Below, one piece after another: positions 33,714-45,821 of a stretch of DNA of 64,000 nucleotides; the stretch's first letter is position 1, and each line of letters starts with the position of its first letter. The stretch lies in NCBI RefSeq assembly GCF_002999335.1, contig NW_020312613.1:46001-110000 (forward strand), read 5' to 3'. This DNA is from Cyclospora cayetanensis. Taxonomy: Eukaryota > Apicomplexa > Conoidasida > Eucoccidiorida > Eimeriidae. The position numbers were made by a program, and so were the translations under genes. The notes under the pieces are model-generated. The model was given only the letters and a program-made list of their open reading frames with translations, ran no database searches and was not told the origin of the DNA.

Positions 33714-35930
33714 CTGCGAAACACGCGATTCAAAACGAAGGGGCTTGAAACAAGGAGGAAAGAAGCCTCTGATTCCTTCAAAGCGTGGAAGTAGAATGAT
33801 TCTGCACTTCCAGCGTTTGTAGCAAAAAGTTGCTGGTTTGAGTTGTGCATTGCTTACATCAAAGTATTTTAACTAAAAACGTCTATTGGAGAAAGGCTAA
33901 AGTACTCTGTTCAAAAACTGCAATAACAAAGCCCATAGTACTTAAACAAATTTTCAACAATTAAAGCAAAATCATTCTAAGCAGAATGCTTCAGTATTCA
34001 AAACTCAAAGTAATCTAATCGTGGATTGTTATGGATCCTCATCAATCGAATTACATCTAGGGTCACAGGATGAACTTGCTTTCAGAAGTATTTCTTAATG
34101 TGTTGTAACTGAAGTTGTGTCTGTTATTGCTCTGCCGATATCTCTTTAAGTTTCCCCATGACCTACTAAGGGTGCCGTTGCTCTCATGATCGGCTGAACG
34201 CTCTCCTACTTTTCCCTTCATGCGGGTTCCCTCCCCGAGCTTTATGAGCCGCGCCAGGGCGATGAAATGAATCCATGATATTTATCCAGCTGGACAGATG
34301 AATATCATCGATCCTTTGAAGCAAAATGCAGATCTCGCTATAAAGTATTTTCTTAGCTAGCCATAATAACTGCAGAGATTCTCACAATGGAAGCATACGG
34401 CGATCAATGTTGCACAATGGAATCAAATCTCTGGGAACTTTCATGCTGTTTTGCATTTAGTGAACACTTCTTCGCACTGCTACCGAGGTTCGGCAACTGT
34501 GGAGTAGAAAATATTGTAGGTAACATTTAGGTTTTTAGCCTTTTCGTTGTATTCATTTGGTGTCAACTGTCAACCAGTGTAGTACCCCACAACGGGGGCC
34601 TGGACACTTCATGCCACGCCACCCACTGCATTAAAAACGTATTTACGCTTTTGATTTATTCAAACACCAAAATCAGAAGAATCAGGCATAAGTGCATTGA
34701 CATGAGGTATTTCTTGAGAGAGCAACTGTTGCACAATTTGTCATCATTTATCAGGATGTATCTTTCGGAGTTGACTCGGGGAGGAGGCCAAACACAGACT
34801 TTAGATCGGTTTCATCTAATAAACCAGCAGTGTTTAAAAGCGTTAGTCATAACTCATTGTTCCATCAAATCACTTGCTTGTGATGTGCTGGGAAGTGCGA
34901 GATGAACGCCGTGCTGCACGGCCCAGAAGTACCTGGCTTTTGCAAGTAGTAAGAAAGGGCTTAATTCAGTGTTTGCCCTCTAATTATACGCCGACCCACA
35001 ATTAACCTACAACTGGCTGCGGTTACTGCCTATACTCGAATAATGGTCTGTAGATTTACATATACACATCTTGCCCAGGACAACTAGCACCGCTTACACA
35101 CAATGCGAGGGCCTCCTTCGCCTGGAAAATGACATCTTGATTATTGCCACAGGCTTGCAAAAATGACGCGCCTCTTGTAGTTTAGAGCCCGAAGACACCT
35201 GCTGGCGCGCGACTTTTTCGAGCTCTGCACGAAACCAAGCGATGGGTAGGAACGAGCGGAGCACTCGATTTGCGATGAGTAGGGGTTAAGCGCACTAATC
35301 GGCCAGACGAATTTGCAATTAATGCTTTAAGACGTGGAATCAACACTATTACGACGCTTTCAGTACTTTCCATACTTTAGTCCTGCTGATAAGCAAGGAG
35401 CACAAGCAGTGTCTCGAGTGTAGGGGCAATCGGTGATATTGGTTCATGATAATGCACAAATTCTTCCCTTATCCGGGGAATACGATGAGCTTTGTGGGCA
35501 AATAAAGCAATTTTCTGAGCTTATATATTGTTTTACTTCATATACTCACAAAGAAGCTGTAATTTGAACCGAAGGACACGAAGCAGCATACTGCACGAGG
35601 TGCTTCCACCCTCCATTTCGTACCACTTTCGTCAAGGCATCATTTTCTGGCTATTTTTGTGCTTTTCAATTTTATCCTTGCCAAAAGAATTAACAAGAGT
35701 TAGGGGCTATCCAGTAATCTTGGGTTTTCCATTCGTACATTGCGCCACCTTCTTAGCTACGGGCGTGGGATTCCGTCGTCAGCGCCTTGCCCAGCGGAAC
35801 GCAGGAAGTTTACGTACCATAATCTTCCGTCCACGTGTTTCTCCCACTGTTTACCTTTCTCTCCCTCAGCAGCTAGCGTCAGCGTACTCGACTACTCCTC
35901 ATATCTATTGTTAAGTGAGATTTGCACGCA
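33714..35930. other. Gene-poor, AT-richer stretch with no recognised feature
   Basis: About 2.2 k bases with only short ORFs on both strands (for example 34651-34905 plus) lacking motifs. No CAG tracts or TA microsatellites. Confidence 0.45.
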
Positions 35931-36986
35931 TTTGGAGAGCTGTTCATGGTTGTCCCTTGATGACAGGGTTATTCGCCTAGCTGGTATTCCACATCATGCT
36001 TCAATCAGCGAAAATGTCTTCTTTTTCCCCGGGCTGATTGGATCTTTGCTGTTGCTGTGGTGCATACGCCCTGCTGCACCCACGCCTTCACAGCCTAGCT
36101 TCACTTCTTTGACGAGTTCCTCAAACTCTGATTCGAGCAAAAGCCGCGACTATGGCATCCATGCGAGACATGGAGCCTCTAGCATTGTGGACTACAACTT
36201 CACACCTCCAGGTTTGGCTATTGGACTGACGCCTGGTACGCCAAGAAGCGAGTCATTCACTGTTCCCCAGGGGAGCCCTCAGCCATTGCTGGAGGTCTCT
36301 GAAGCTTCCCACACGGTCACGAAGCTTGAGAATCCTGAATCGTTCGAGCTGATAAACAATTTCGGCACCACCGCGCTAGACAGTTTCGCGGTAGAGGAAA
36401 GTGATGAACCCTCCACCGTACCAGAAATAAGCCTGGAGGATAGAACTAGACGCGACTGCGGCTTACCTTGCGATGCAGTGGCCATAATAAATGCTCCGAA
36501 CAACCAATCCAAAATTATGCTGGTATCACTGGCGTTTCTTGGTGTCTTAGCGCTGAAACGGCCATCAGCTTCGCCTTCGAATTCTGCCAGACCTACCGAC
36601 TTCGGAATGCAAAGAGGTGGGCATCGTCACCACTGACTAGAGACTACGAAATGCATGACAACATGAACAGCTCTCAACTGCACATAAAGCTCCTTAGTGA
36701 GCCAGCAGAGCTGGTGCTGGCAGTTCATGCCATATTGGAAGGGGAATTAGGCCGTGATGCACATGCAACGTGGATCTCTCGGGGATCAAATCTCCAGGAA
36801 CTCAACGTCCACTCAAGTATTTGCTTTTCGAAGAAGCATAAGCGTGCTTTGATGAAGCTACATTTTGGCGAACCTACGTGTTCTTCGTTGGCAGAGATGA
36901 TGTTCGAAATTGTTGTGCTGGCTGAACAGCAAGCGGAAGCCGAAACCGACAAGCTGTCCATAATTGGTAAATCGGAAGCCACATGA
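35931..36986 (+). CDS. Weak hypothetical coding region with a membrane segment
   Basis: Two overlapping open frames (to 36639 and to 36989) have protein-like composition. The first has a hydrophobic stretch near 36026-36080 (GLIGSLLLLWCI), a Ser/Thr/Pro-rich acidic region and a second hydrophobic helix (IMLVSLAFLGVLAL). The second continues as a helical, Glu/Ala-rich C-terminus ending in KLSIIGKSEAT. Joining a donor near 36614 (GAG|GTGGGC) to an acceptor near 36720 (GGCAG) would connect them in phase. No in-frame ATG precedes the first segment, so a 5' exon is missing. Family unknown; it could be a surface or secretory protein, or no gene at all. Confidence 0.3.
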
Positions 36987-37296
36987 CCACTCACAGCGCG
37001 TAATAGCGCTTATCGAAGGCAGTTTCATTCTCTACTCCGCTACAAGACTAATCTGCAGGTAATTAAAGTAGCGTCAAACAACGTGGAAGAGCTTGTGACT
37101 TGCTACTAGAAAGCTCTTTCTGCAACATTTAAGAAATGAAATGAGAGCAAAAGAAAGTGGGATGCTCCAATATACCCTTTGTCAGCGGTCTCCTTTTTTT
37201 GCGTTCAACTCAATAACTGTTTACTTTTTGATGTGTGTAAAAGCTTTGCTCCCCCATGATGTCACTGATCATACTCCCCGACTGAACAATATAAAA

Positions 37297-37370
37297 AGTG
37301 CCGATGGAGTCGAACCAGGCAACATAGTGCCACACCGAGGGTGCTCTACGTAAGTTTAGCAAAGGGACTC
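37297..37370 (-). other. tRNA-like / Pol III-type element (B box plus T run)
   Basis: On the minus strand a perfect internal B-box/T-loop GGTTCGACTCC is followed 8 bases later by a run of five T, and preceded by GTAGAGC, as at the end of a tRNA D arm. The acceptor halves do not pair and the T stem has only about three pairs, so this is not an intact tRNA; a tRNA relic or tRNA-derived repeat is possible. Confidence 0.25.
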
Positions 37371-37552
37371 TGCCTGAAATCCTCAGACGCAGTAGTTGTA
37401 GCTTCGACCATTGCAGGTGTCTTGTGCGCGGCAGTAGGTTACCCCGTTCAAACTTATCCTAATAATTGGTAAATGAGCAGGAGTACACATACCTTCGTAA
37501 GTGCTTGCTCTGAATATCGTTCTGCTAACACAAATGAGCTAGCGCAGGAACT

Positions 37553-38170
37553 TCAACAGATCATAGTTGTTCCTGCAGTTGCGTATATCCGCTCCCTACT
37601 GAGATATAGACATGTCACACAATCATGCTCGTAGGATTCGTCCCGCAAGGAGCTGGAGGCATTATTTCGAACTTCAATTCCCTGGCTGCAGTGCCACGAC
37701 CATGCTTCACAGACGGCCTGAAAGGAGACAGGCTCCTTGCGGATAACGCATAAGCAATATTCCACTTCCCTTTGTAATGACATAAAACATACAGAGGATG
37801 CTGTCGCACTTCAAACCATATGGATCACTACCCTTATGCACGTACAAATAGAGGAATTGGGCAATAACTCCGCAATATTCTGCAATTAGAAGGCAAGCTA
37901 GTAGGCAGAACTTGAACAGGGAAGAAAGTGAGCATTTATTCGGAAAGAACTAAGCTTAGCGGGCTTAAGGATCTCAACCGTGTCTCTTCTGGCTTACCTC
38001 TCCCTTGGACTTATGCTATCACCGTGTATTTGGGGGACAAATTCGTGTTTGGGTACGTCAGCGAATTCCCAACAATGATTAAGATTTACACAACAACGTT
38101 CAAAAGAACGACGACGCAGGCATATTAACAGTGAGGAGTTTTTTCTGCGGTTTGCTATCGTGCATCATTC
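37553..38170 (-). CDS. Weak hypothetical minus-strand gene
   Basis: Three stretches look like exons: about 37999-38170 (ends PQIHGDSISPRER at a GTAAGC donor), a small one near 37850-37885 (after ATTGCAG, ending at GTACGT), and a final frame to a stop at 37553 containing AVCEAWSWHCSQGIEV with several Cys and Trp. Phases between the second and third do not close. No family recognised. Confidence 0.25.
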
Positions 38171-38722
38171 AAAACCAGCACAGGATGTGCAGCACCCAGC
38201 ACAAGAGCTTCTTCCTATTTGAGGCATCGATTTGAGACCGAGGTCCGTCAAGCGTTGATCACAGAAAGAGGAAGGCGACAGGATGTGACGGACCCCAATT
38301 GATGAAACACAAGTTCACAAGTTAGAGTTAAAAGGAGAAAACTCGAGACAAACTCAACGGAGTATGCCCCCTTGTATGTGTAGCTCAACGTATGAAAGTA
38401 TCCAGCGACTGTGCTTGCTTCGCAATGAAACACAGCAGGCCCAGTAACAGGATCACAGAAAAAAGTCGAATTATTATTGTTTTAAAAAGTAATGTTGCAA
38501 TTAGTGGGTGCTTCGATAGATAACCCTTGCCTCCTAATGGCTGGAGGATCCGCGGGGGCCCCATGGCTGCCTTTCTTGTATCGGGATGGAGGGTGTTGTA
38601 CTGAACTTTCGACTATTAACTAGTAGTTCGTGTGTTGTTTTAGATAGCACTAGGGATTATGCCAGTTTGCATTTGTCTCCCGCTTCGCGCAAAAGTTTTT
38701 CCAATGCTACCGTCCTACTCCC
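38171..38722. other. Intergenic, no feature seen
   Basis: AT-rich sequence upstream of the methyltransferase gene. A short minus-strand hydrophobic ORF (38248-38433) has no support. Confidence 0.4.
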
Positions 38723-40404
38723 ATGATGGTCTCTTTTAGTAAAGAGGCAGTCCCTCTACAATTCAACGATTCCACGCCAGCCTACTCTAATTCCGGCAAT
38801 AGTGGGAAGGCCCCTCAGGACCCAGGCGTGGGGCGGGAAAATGCTGGTTTACCGACGAACGCCGCAGCGGAGCATCGAACAAAGCTAGAGAGACGGTTGC
38901 AGGCCCAGCTCAGAGATGGAAAGCGCAGCAGAGACGTTAAAAGGCTGCAAGATCCTCTTGTCAGACACCTACTTAGGGTGGCAGGTAACGCTTCATACAG
39001 GTAGGTTGCACCTGCACCGCAAGCTGTTCGTTGGCGTAGCAGATTCCTAGGGCGTGTTCTGTTCTCCATGCACAAACTCTGTTTGCACTTGGACTTCTAC
39101 AAAAAACATAATTGCTGCTTGTGCAGGAACATGCGGCAGAGCGTGATTGTTACGGGCAAAAGCCTTATTTGCGAGCTTCTTAATGCCTTTCCTTGTAGAC
39201 GCTTGGCATTACGGCGTCAAAGCATAGCAGCACTACAGGCGTCTTTGCCTGGATTTCGCAAGTTCATCGGTTTCGCAAATGCAACACAGGACGTCGAGCC
39301 TGTGAAGGAATCCAAGAGCGAGTCGGCTGCAAAAACCGACGGGCACTCTGACCTTTTAGGGACCCGCTCACCGTTGAACTTTCACGTTGAGACACATTAT
39401 GTCAGCAACCGGATTCTGCGAAAGGTACGTGCGCCACCCTGGTTCTAAGAGCTGGATTATGGTATTTCGCGACATTCCTTCAAAGGCTTGTAGTGCATGC
39501 AGAGGGCTTGTGATGATTGCTGCATCTCCGCAGGTAGCGGGTTTCCACTCCTATGACGATGGCTGCATCGCTGAAATGCAAATGCCTGAACCGGCCGATA
39601 ACTTTGGAAACATTCGGCTACTCCTTTGTTTGGGTCGCCTCCCCTCATCTATTGGGCAAAACGGCCCCCATAATTTGCCAGCAGTCTCTGCGCCAACACA
39701 TGATTCTTCGGATTCAGGAGCTACTGGCACTTTGTTGCGGACTGCAGCAGCACTGCAGTGGCAAGGCGCTTGGATCTTGCCTTCGTGTCCAGATGTCTTT
39801 AATCCACTTGCTATAAGAGCCTCACAGGTGCGTCATTCAGTCAACAGTAATCTAGTGACGCATGAAGAAAGCTCTGTGTGGATGCGTGCCATCCATATGG
39901 GCAGTTTTCTGTGTTTGGTGATTCTAGGGTGCGTTATTCTGGCTACCATACCGCTTCGGGAGCATCGCGGAACTTGTGCAACTTTGCAAAGAGCAGGATC
40001 TGGCAGTTTGTATCCCACACGAAAAAGGTACCCCAGCAAAAACTCCCGGTATTCTAGGTAGCGGAAAGAAAAAAGGAGTCTGCCTAATACTGGACTCCAG
40101 CCTGCAAAGCATTGCAGATGCTATGATTGATGGTGCTTCCACACAGAAGGTAGATATTGGCGGTTTCTCCTCGGACGTTAAGCCACTTTTGGGAAAGCAG
40201 ACATCAAAGTGTCTGCCTTCAGCAAAGTCCGTATTCAAGCCGGATATGTTTCTCTCACTCGGTGCAGATGTGGCTCCTGATAAGAGCATGCAACTTTTGC
40301 ATCCCATTACAGTAGCATCGCTACTCCTGTATCACACGAAACAGGCCCATTTTCCCAATCTACGCGGTTCCCCTTTCCTTTTTTCTGTCGGACAAAAGTC
40401 GTAA
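38723..40404 (+). CDS. SpoU/TrmH-family RNA 2'-O-methyltransferase
   Basis: SAM-dependent ribose methyltransferase of rRNA or tRNA (SPOUT fold), most like mitochondrial MRM-type enzymes. Four exons close in phase to 448 aa: 38723-39000, 39127-39424, 39534-39827 and 39928-40404. The N-terminal part resembles the SpoU substrate-binding domain (DPLVRHLLRVAG, then VIVTGKSLICELL). The catalytic domain has LLRTAAALQWQGAWIL (motif 1, with the RTA core) and DVFNPLAIRAS|GALFWLPYR. Near the C-terminus LHPITVASLLLYHT matches motif 3 (normally SLNVSVAAAILLYE) in position but lacks the Asn, and the usual LVLGxExxG of motif 2 is not obvious; the stretch between is long and lineage-specific. Whether it is catalytically active is therefore uncertain. 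The exon 1 donor (CAG|GTAGGT) was chosen because it alone restores the frame into exon 2. Confidence 0.85.
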
Positions 40405-41012
40405 TTCCCATGGCTTATGTCGCTGTGACAATGTTTTGATTTACACGCTCCAGGGTATCTCACGAAAATCCTGCTGGAAAGGGTGTTGCGCGAGGTGCCC
40501 GATCCAACGCAGTGCATACGGAGCGAACAAAATGCGAGCTGTGACTTTACACCGCGGTTGTGAGCGAAGCAACAGGCATGTATTCACTGCTGGTTGCTGC
40601 GACGATGCTAGCCAGGGTCGTCGCATAGAAAGCTGAAATTTCACATACTTCACTTGTCTTCAATGCAGCGTGTATTGAAACGAAAAATGCCTACCAATTA
40701 ACCCCCTGGTTATGAAGGCTATTATATTGAGCCTCCTGAATTCAGTGGTTCAGCATGTGGAGTGACAATCTACCATAGAAACTTTTAATTACTTGACAAG
40801 GAGGGTGAAAACCATCTCCAGCATCATTCCAGCAAGGGCGATCTTGTATACAGAGCGCCAATCATCGCTTCTTGCCGACTTTGCAAAATATGCCCTTGAA
40901 GACGAGGCAAAGAGGATAGCGACGTATACCACACGAAGGACGATGGTAAATTTCCTGGCGGAAACGAAGGCAACTATAATTGTTAAAGATGTTTTAGCAA
41001 CGAAGGAGCTTC
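40405..41012. other. Intergenic between convergent genes
   Basis: Holds the 3' ends of the methyltransferase (+) and the small minus-strand gene. A plus-strand open frame (40793-41029) is without ATG and without motif. Confidence 0.4.
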
Positions 41013-41525
41013 CTACCAGAGGCTACTGACGTTTGTCAGTGTTTGGGCAACGGCACGCGCAACCCCAGCCGTGTGGAATGGGGAAATTGTCATGGAGAAT
41101 AAGAACACCTCAGTGAGGGTACCAACTGCGAAGGCCGTCATAAACTGTGAGAGCGTTGAAATATCGTGGGAGCAAGCAGTGCAAAATTGCCCTACTCGGC
41201 TACGGTTCTTGCAGATGGCATCGTCAACCTCTTCTACAGTGGTGTACCGACGTGAAAAGCTAGAGAAAATGTCACCACAAGCGGCAGGAGCAGCCTCCTG
41301 AGCCTCATCGTCCTGAGGACCTCCGTTCGGTGTTGCAAAAGAAAGGCCTAACAAGACGGTAGTGCTTGATGCCCTCTTGGAAACATACTAACTCATGGTC
41401 AGCTGCCTACCCAGAACCGCCGCTGTTGCCGGATCGTTCACCAAGATGTTCAATAGTTTCTCGTCGATCTTGTTGGTAGGCTGGATTGCCCCAGCCTCGG
41501 GGGCCAGAACAGCATCAGACGTCAT
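41013..41525 (-). CDS. Small two-exon protein with a C-terminal hydrophobic segment, 149 aa
   Basis: Unrecognised. Exon 1 is 41411-41525 (ATG at 41525) and exon 2 is 41013-41347; the 63-base intron is GT-AG and the phases close exactly (450 bases). The N-terminus (MTSDAVLAPEAGAIQP) is not a signal peptide. The middle contains SFSRRYTTVEEVDDAI and a CTAC pair of cysteines. A stretch near the C-terminus (FMTAFAVGTLTEVFLFSM) could be one membrane helix. Tail-anchored or mitochondrial inner-membrane subunit would fit, but no family was matched. A spliced upstream exon (for example around 42100-42210) cannot be excluded. Confidence 0.5.
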
Positions 41526-42695
41526 GTGCTAGTTTTGTAAGCGTTAAAGAAGGATGAATCGCTCCTTCATTCAAAAATACGTATTCACGCGCAGTGAAAA
41601 AATTGACGCCACAATGCCGTGTAGGCTGGCAGTGCCCAGGCCGCTGTCCAGACACTCGAACACTGCCGGTGCATCTCTTCACTTTTGGATCCTTGAAATC
41701 GAGGCCCTATGGAAGGAAGCATGAAAAAGAGTTTTGTAGTGAACGCTAACCCTCCCCAGATCTAGACGTTTCCATTTATGGAACGGGGCCTCTTACTTAA
41801 GGCGACTGTCTGGGAACCTGCATTCGTAGTTGCATGCTCCATTGAAAACCAGCAGAATGTCACAGCTAGACTCTTTGTACCGTTGAGAGGCCAATACGCC
41901 TATTTTGAATTGCCACTAAAGTCGGTATAATCACATGGGCACTACCTGCTAGTCAAGAAAGTAGACCACGAAGATACGAACATTCCGTACAAAGCCCAAC
42001 CTTGCTACCCTCTAACGGGTCCCCCTGGCAACTAGGATGCCAGGAAAAAATAGCACGGTTTCCAATAATACCGAATCATGGCATGCGGTTTGTCAGGATA
42101 CTTACTAATTGCGTCAGATAACGACACGAGCTCTTCAAGAAATCGCGCCACTGAAGCTTCGCTGGACACACTGGGGAGCCCTGAAGAGAGCCACTGCCAC
42201 CGTCTGTTCAAAAAAGTACTCACGGAGTCACCCACTACTCATTCCACCTTTGCACACGACTGACGGGACAGCACATAGCACGTGGTGCAAAATCGCTTTC
42301 GTACTGAATAACTGGACCGAGATAAAATATTTAGCTTTCCCAGATGCACCATCTTCTTGAAGACCAGAGGGTGCATTGGTCAGCTTTTCTGAAGTGTATC
42401 ATGGATTCAACTACTCCCGACGTTGGTACGTTATGAATGGCTGCACCAACCACGAAAACCTGAAAGGATGGAATACCACAACTGTGCTGGCCCTGGACTG
42501 CCAGAGGTCATATGCATTTAAGTTCTGTTGCTTTTCCGCCCATGAAATTTATTCGGCGGGCAAATCGACGGATTCTCTTTCAAAGCACTGCAAGCAATGG
42601 CTGCCAAAACCGCTCGGTCCCGGACCCAAACTCGCAGTTCTCTTCTAAGAAAGGCTCTTTTCTATCACTACAAAAAGGATAAGGATCCAACTAAA
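41526..42695. other. Unassigned region with possible isolated minus-strand exons
   Basis: A segment near 42103-42206 on the minus strand sits between an ACAG acceptor and an A|GTAAGT donor and reads WLSSGLPSVSSEASVARFLE. Another near 41600-41720 follows a CCATAG acceptor. They could not be joined in phase to the small gene or to RBM42. Confidence 0.3.
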
Positions 42696-45600
42696 CTAGA
42701 TATCATCCAGCAAGTGAGATGCAGCTCCTGTTCCAGGAGCTGGAGCAGGAAGTGTTGGCGCAGCGCCCTTGATATACTGGTAGGTCATGCGGCCGTATGC
42801 TCCAGGTGGGACGTAGTTCCTCCTTATTTTCGGCGCCTGGCTAGCCAGTACTTCGTAGTTCCTTGCTGTATAACAGCAGTCGCAAAATACGGGAAATCAA
42901 ATCATTAGACTTTACGTGAGACAGCGAAGAACAGAAGTGTGTCATAATGACTGAAGCCAGCTTTTCCGTCTGTGGAGTCTTACCAGCTTTGCCTCCGTTG
43001 ATATTGACTCCAAGCTTCTTAAACTTCCTCAAGGTTTTCGAATCGTTCTTCTCTACTTTCTTCACAATGCCCTAAAGAAGCAAATGCACCGACCCCATAA
43101 TTTCCCATTAGCTGTCAAGTATTCTTGGTGTTGATGAAACATTGATGCACTCCAGTCAGACAGATGTTTTCCGGCCTTTACTGCACAGCGAACTGCTAAG
43201 CTGAGCGATAAAAATTAGATTTTGCGGAAATCTTCGCCATCGGAACCATACAGAGATCCAACGGAGGAACACAAACGGTAGTGCGCACTCACCGTAATCT
43301 GCTTGTTCCTTTCAGAATCAATTTCCCTATAAAGAACACAGAGAAGCTAAAAAAGGCGCATCAAAAGGGCAGTAATTTGGCACGGACATGGCAATTACGC
43401 AAGGCAGCAGTAATTTTCATGGGCTGTCGCAATGTAAGTGTGCGTTGGGTGCCCACGGCACCAAGGGCGACTCTATGACATGTGTAGGTAAAGGTACACG
43501 CTCGTATGCTTCCGTGAGGAGGCTCCAATCACAATTAATTCCTTCTAAAATGGATACTCCCGCCAGCTTTGAGTGGATATTATAGTGCTCTCATAAGCAG
43601 AGAAAAGGTCACCAGTTTTCAGTCACGCCTAGCGCCTCACCTTTCCTTCCACTTGCTGCGAAGGACGCGAATCGGCCTGTTGCCAACGTATTTGTAGTTC
43701 ATCTCCTTGATAGCCTTCAACATGTCATTCGGATCAGTGAAGGATACAAAGCCTGCACAGGACCAGAATACAGCCTGCCTGTGGTGACTCTTCCATGCAC
43801 TGGCAAAGTGCAGCCCGCATTGAGAACAGCGCACTATGTTCCCTTGTAGAGCAATATTTTCCCTTCAGTAATCGGTCATGAGAAAAAGTGACTCATTTGC
43901 TGGTCTCTCTACTAATAAAATCTGCACGAATCACCAACTTTTCGCTAGAAAATTTTACGCCACATCGATACCTCTGCTGGCGTCAAAAAGCGTGGAAGTG
44001 CAACAGCTCCATTACCAGACACAGCGAGGGATCGTTGCTGTTGTCGGCGCTGTTGTGTAAATGTACATGTATACATGTATATATATATATATATATATCT
44101 GCGCGTATCTAAACAAATCTTGGGTTTTGGCATCAATCTGCAAGTACCATAGCCCTTCGTCTTCCCGGTTCGTTTGTCTCGAACGACTCTCGCCTTGTCG
44201 AAAGATTTGTACTTCCTGAAAGCTCCGGCTAACACCTCGTCGGTGACTTCGTTTCCGAGGTCTCCACAAAAGACTCTGCGCCAGCATGCAGCGCAACGAA
44301 CCGCGTGAGTCAATACACCGAGGGCGATAGGCGTGTTGCGATGAGCAGTGAGCAGCAACGCAGATAGGAAAACGGCAGGATACGCAGTCACGGACGAGAG
44401 GCCGTACAAGGCTCAACACGACAGAAAGGCGTCACCAGTGTTGTCTCCTCGGAACGGTGGCTGGCTGCGGGAAGCTCCCCCCTCCAGCTTCTTTCTGATT
44501 GCCGTTTTACCTGTAGTCGTTTTCAGCCCACTGATCAAGGGTGGGGTCGCTCCAGATAAGCCCTGCGGCTTTCCTGAGGTGCACTTTCTTCTTTTCCGTT
44601 TTTCCAGAAGCCATTACGCCGCCTAGAGAGGCTGCCTCTTCAGGAGTAAGACTCTGCATGGCCTACATGAGCAGACTCCACATCGGCAAGTCACATTCGC
44701 AAAGCAGTAACAGCAGCCAGCAGCGCCAGTAGACAGCCGCCACACACTGGCAGGGCTTATCTGGAGTGCCCCTTTTACCTGGACTAATGAGCGGAAAATG
44801 ACTACAAGTCACAGAACAAGAAGAAAGAAGCTCTCAAGGTGGGAGCTTCCAGCAGCCAGCCATCGCCCCGAGAAGACAACGCTGCTGCTGTTGCTTCTTT
44901 TCGTGTTGCAGCGAGCGACACCGTTAGCACGCAAATGAAAGCAGCCTTTCCCGCAGCAGCAAATCCAGCACCAGGCAGCGGACTAGAGAGAAAACGACAG
45001 TATTATGTTCCACCACAGGAGCCTCTCCTAGAAAAAAGATTCCCAGCTGCCTCCTTGAGAGCACACGAATGCACGAGGAGGTTCCAGCTCATGCAGTGAG
45101 TGCCCTCCACACGCCCTCACTTTCGCTCTCCTAAAGCACTGCAAGCAACTTTGAGTAAAACACCACTGCCTCAGAGGAACAAGCCTCCCCATCATACACA
45201 AATTCGATCGGAGTATTGCACACGTACGCAGTGCGTCGGATCTACAGGCAACTGCCTGCTGTCGGGCTGAGTGACCACAGCCGTAGGAACTTGCATGGCT
45301 GCTGAAAATACAGAACGGCAGCAAACAAACAGGCAGTCGAGGAGTTCATTCGAAGACAAACAAGAACCGCCCTCTACGGTGACTGGTCTTTCCCTAGTGT
45401 CATGAGAAGCTCACTGCTTATCAGCAAATGCGAGAATACGCATATGTGCTAGAAAGCGACAAACACACCGGAAGAACACAGGAAGGCAGCAGCCGCCCAC
45501 GGCAAGGCCGAATGAAGGCACTGGAAGCAGGGCGTTGATGGGAGAGGGCACCAGGTTGCCGAGGAGGCACATAGGATTCTTACCATATTGCACCGCATGC

Positions 45601-45821
45601 ATCATTTGCTGCATGTGCTGCATGTGCTGCATTTGGTGTAGCTGCTGGAGTCCAGGCGGAGCCTGCGTAACTTGTGAGGGCAGCGGATGGGATAAACCAG
45701 GGACTGCCATCGAGACACCAGGTAAAGCTCCCGGTGGGAAAACTGGTGCTGCTGCAGCAGCAGCAGCGGCAGCTGCCGCTGCTGCTGCGCCAGGAGCCCC
45801 TACTAGATGTGCTGGCTGCAT
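42696..45821 (-). CDS. RBM42: RBM42-like RRM protein
   Basis: RNA-binding protein; in other eukaryotes RBM42 associates with hnRNP K and with the U4/U6.U5 tri-snRNP, so a nuclear pre-mRNA role is expected. Eight exons close in phase to 330 aa: 45584-45821, 45228-45298, 44511-44662, 44148-44275, 43641-43752, 43293-43326, 42984-43071 and 42696-42865. Exon 1 has a 14-residue Ala run and Met/Gln/His-rich sequence. Exon 3 carries KAAGLIWSDPTLDQW, the motif preceding the RBM42 RRM. The RRM is split over exons 3-5: RNP2 VFCGDLGNEVTDEVL, then RTGKTKGYG|FVSFTDPND (RNP1), closing with YVGNRPIRVLRSKWKER. The C-terminal tail (RRNYVPPGAYGRMTYQY) is longer than in human RBM42. The largest intron (44663-45227) contains an open plus-strand frame that is probably fortuitous. 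Confidence 0.93.
44062..44098. repeat. TA microsatellite in RBM42 intron 4
   Basis: TACATGTATA followed by a pure TA run, within intron 43753-44147. It is one of the very few TA tracts in the 30-52 kb interval. Confidence 0.9.
45749..45790 (-). repeat. GCN tract encoding polyAla in RBM42 exon 1
   Basis: Mixed GCA/GCT/GCG codons encode 14 consecutive Ala on the minus strand. Confidence 0.85.

Noticed and set aside
41600..41722. Minus-strand segment reading KVKRCTGSVRV, briefly resembling ribosomal protein uL1
   Set aside because: No flanking exons with further uL1 motifs, and splice phases did not close.
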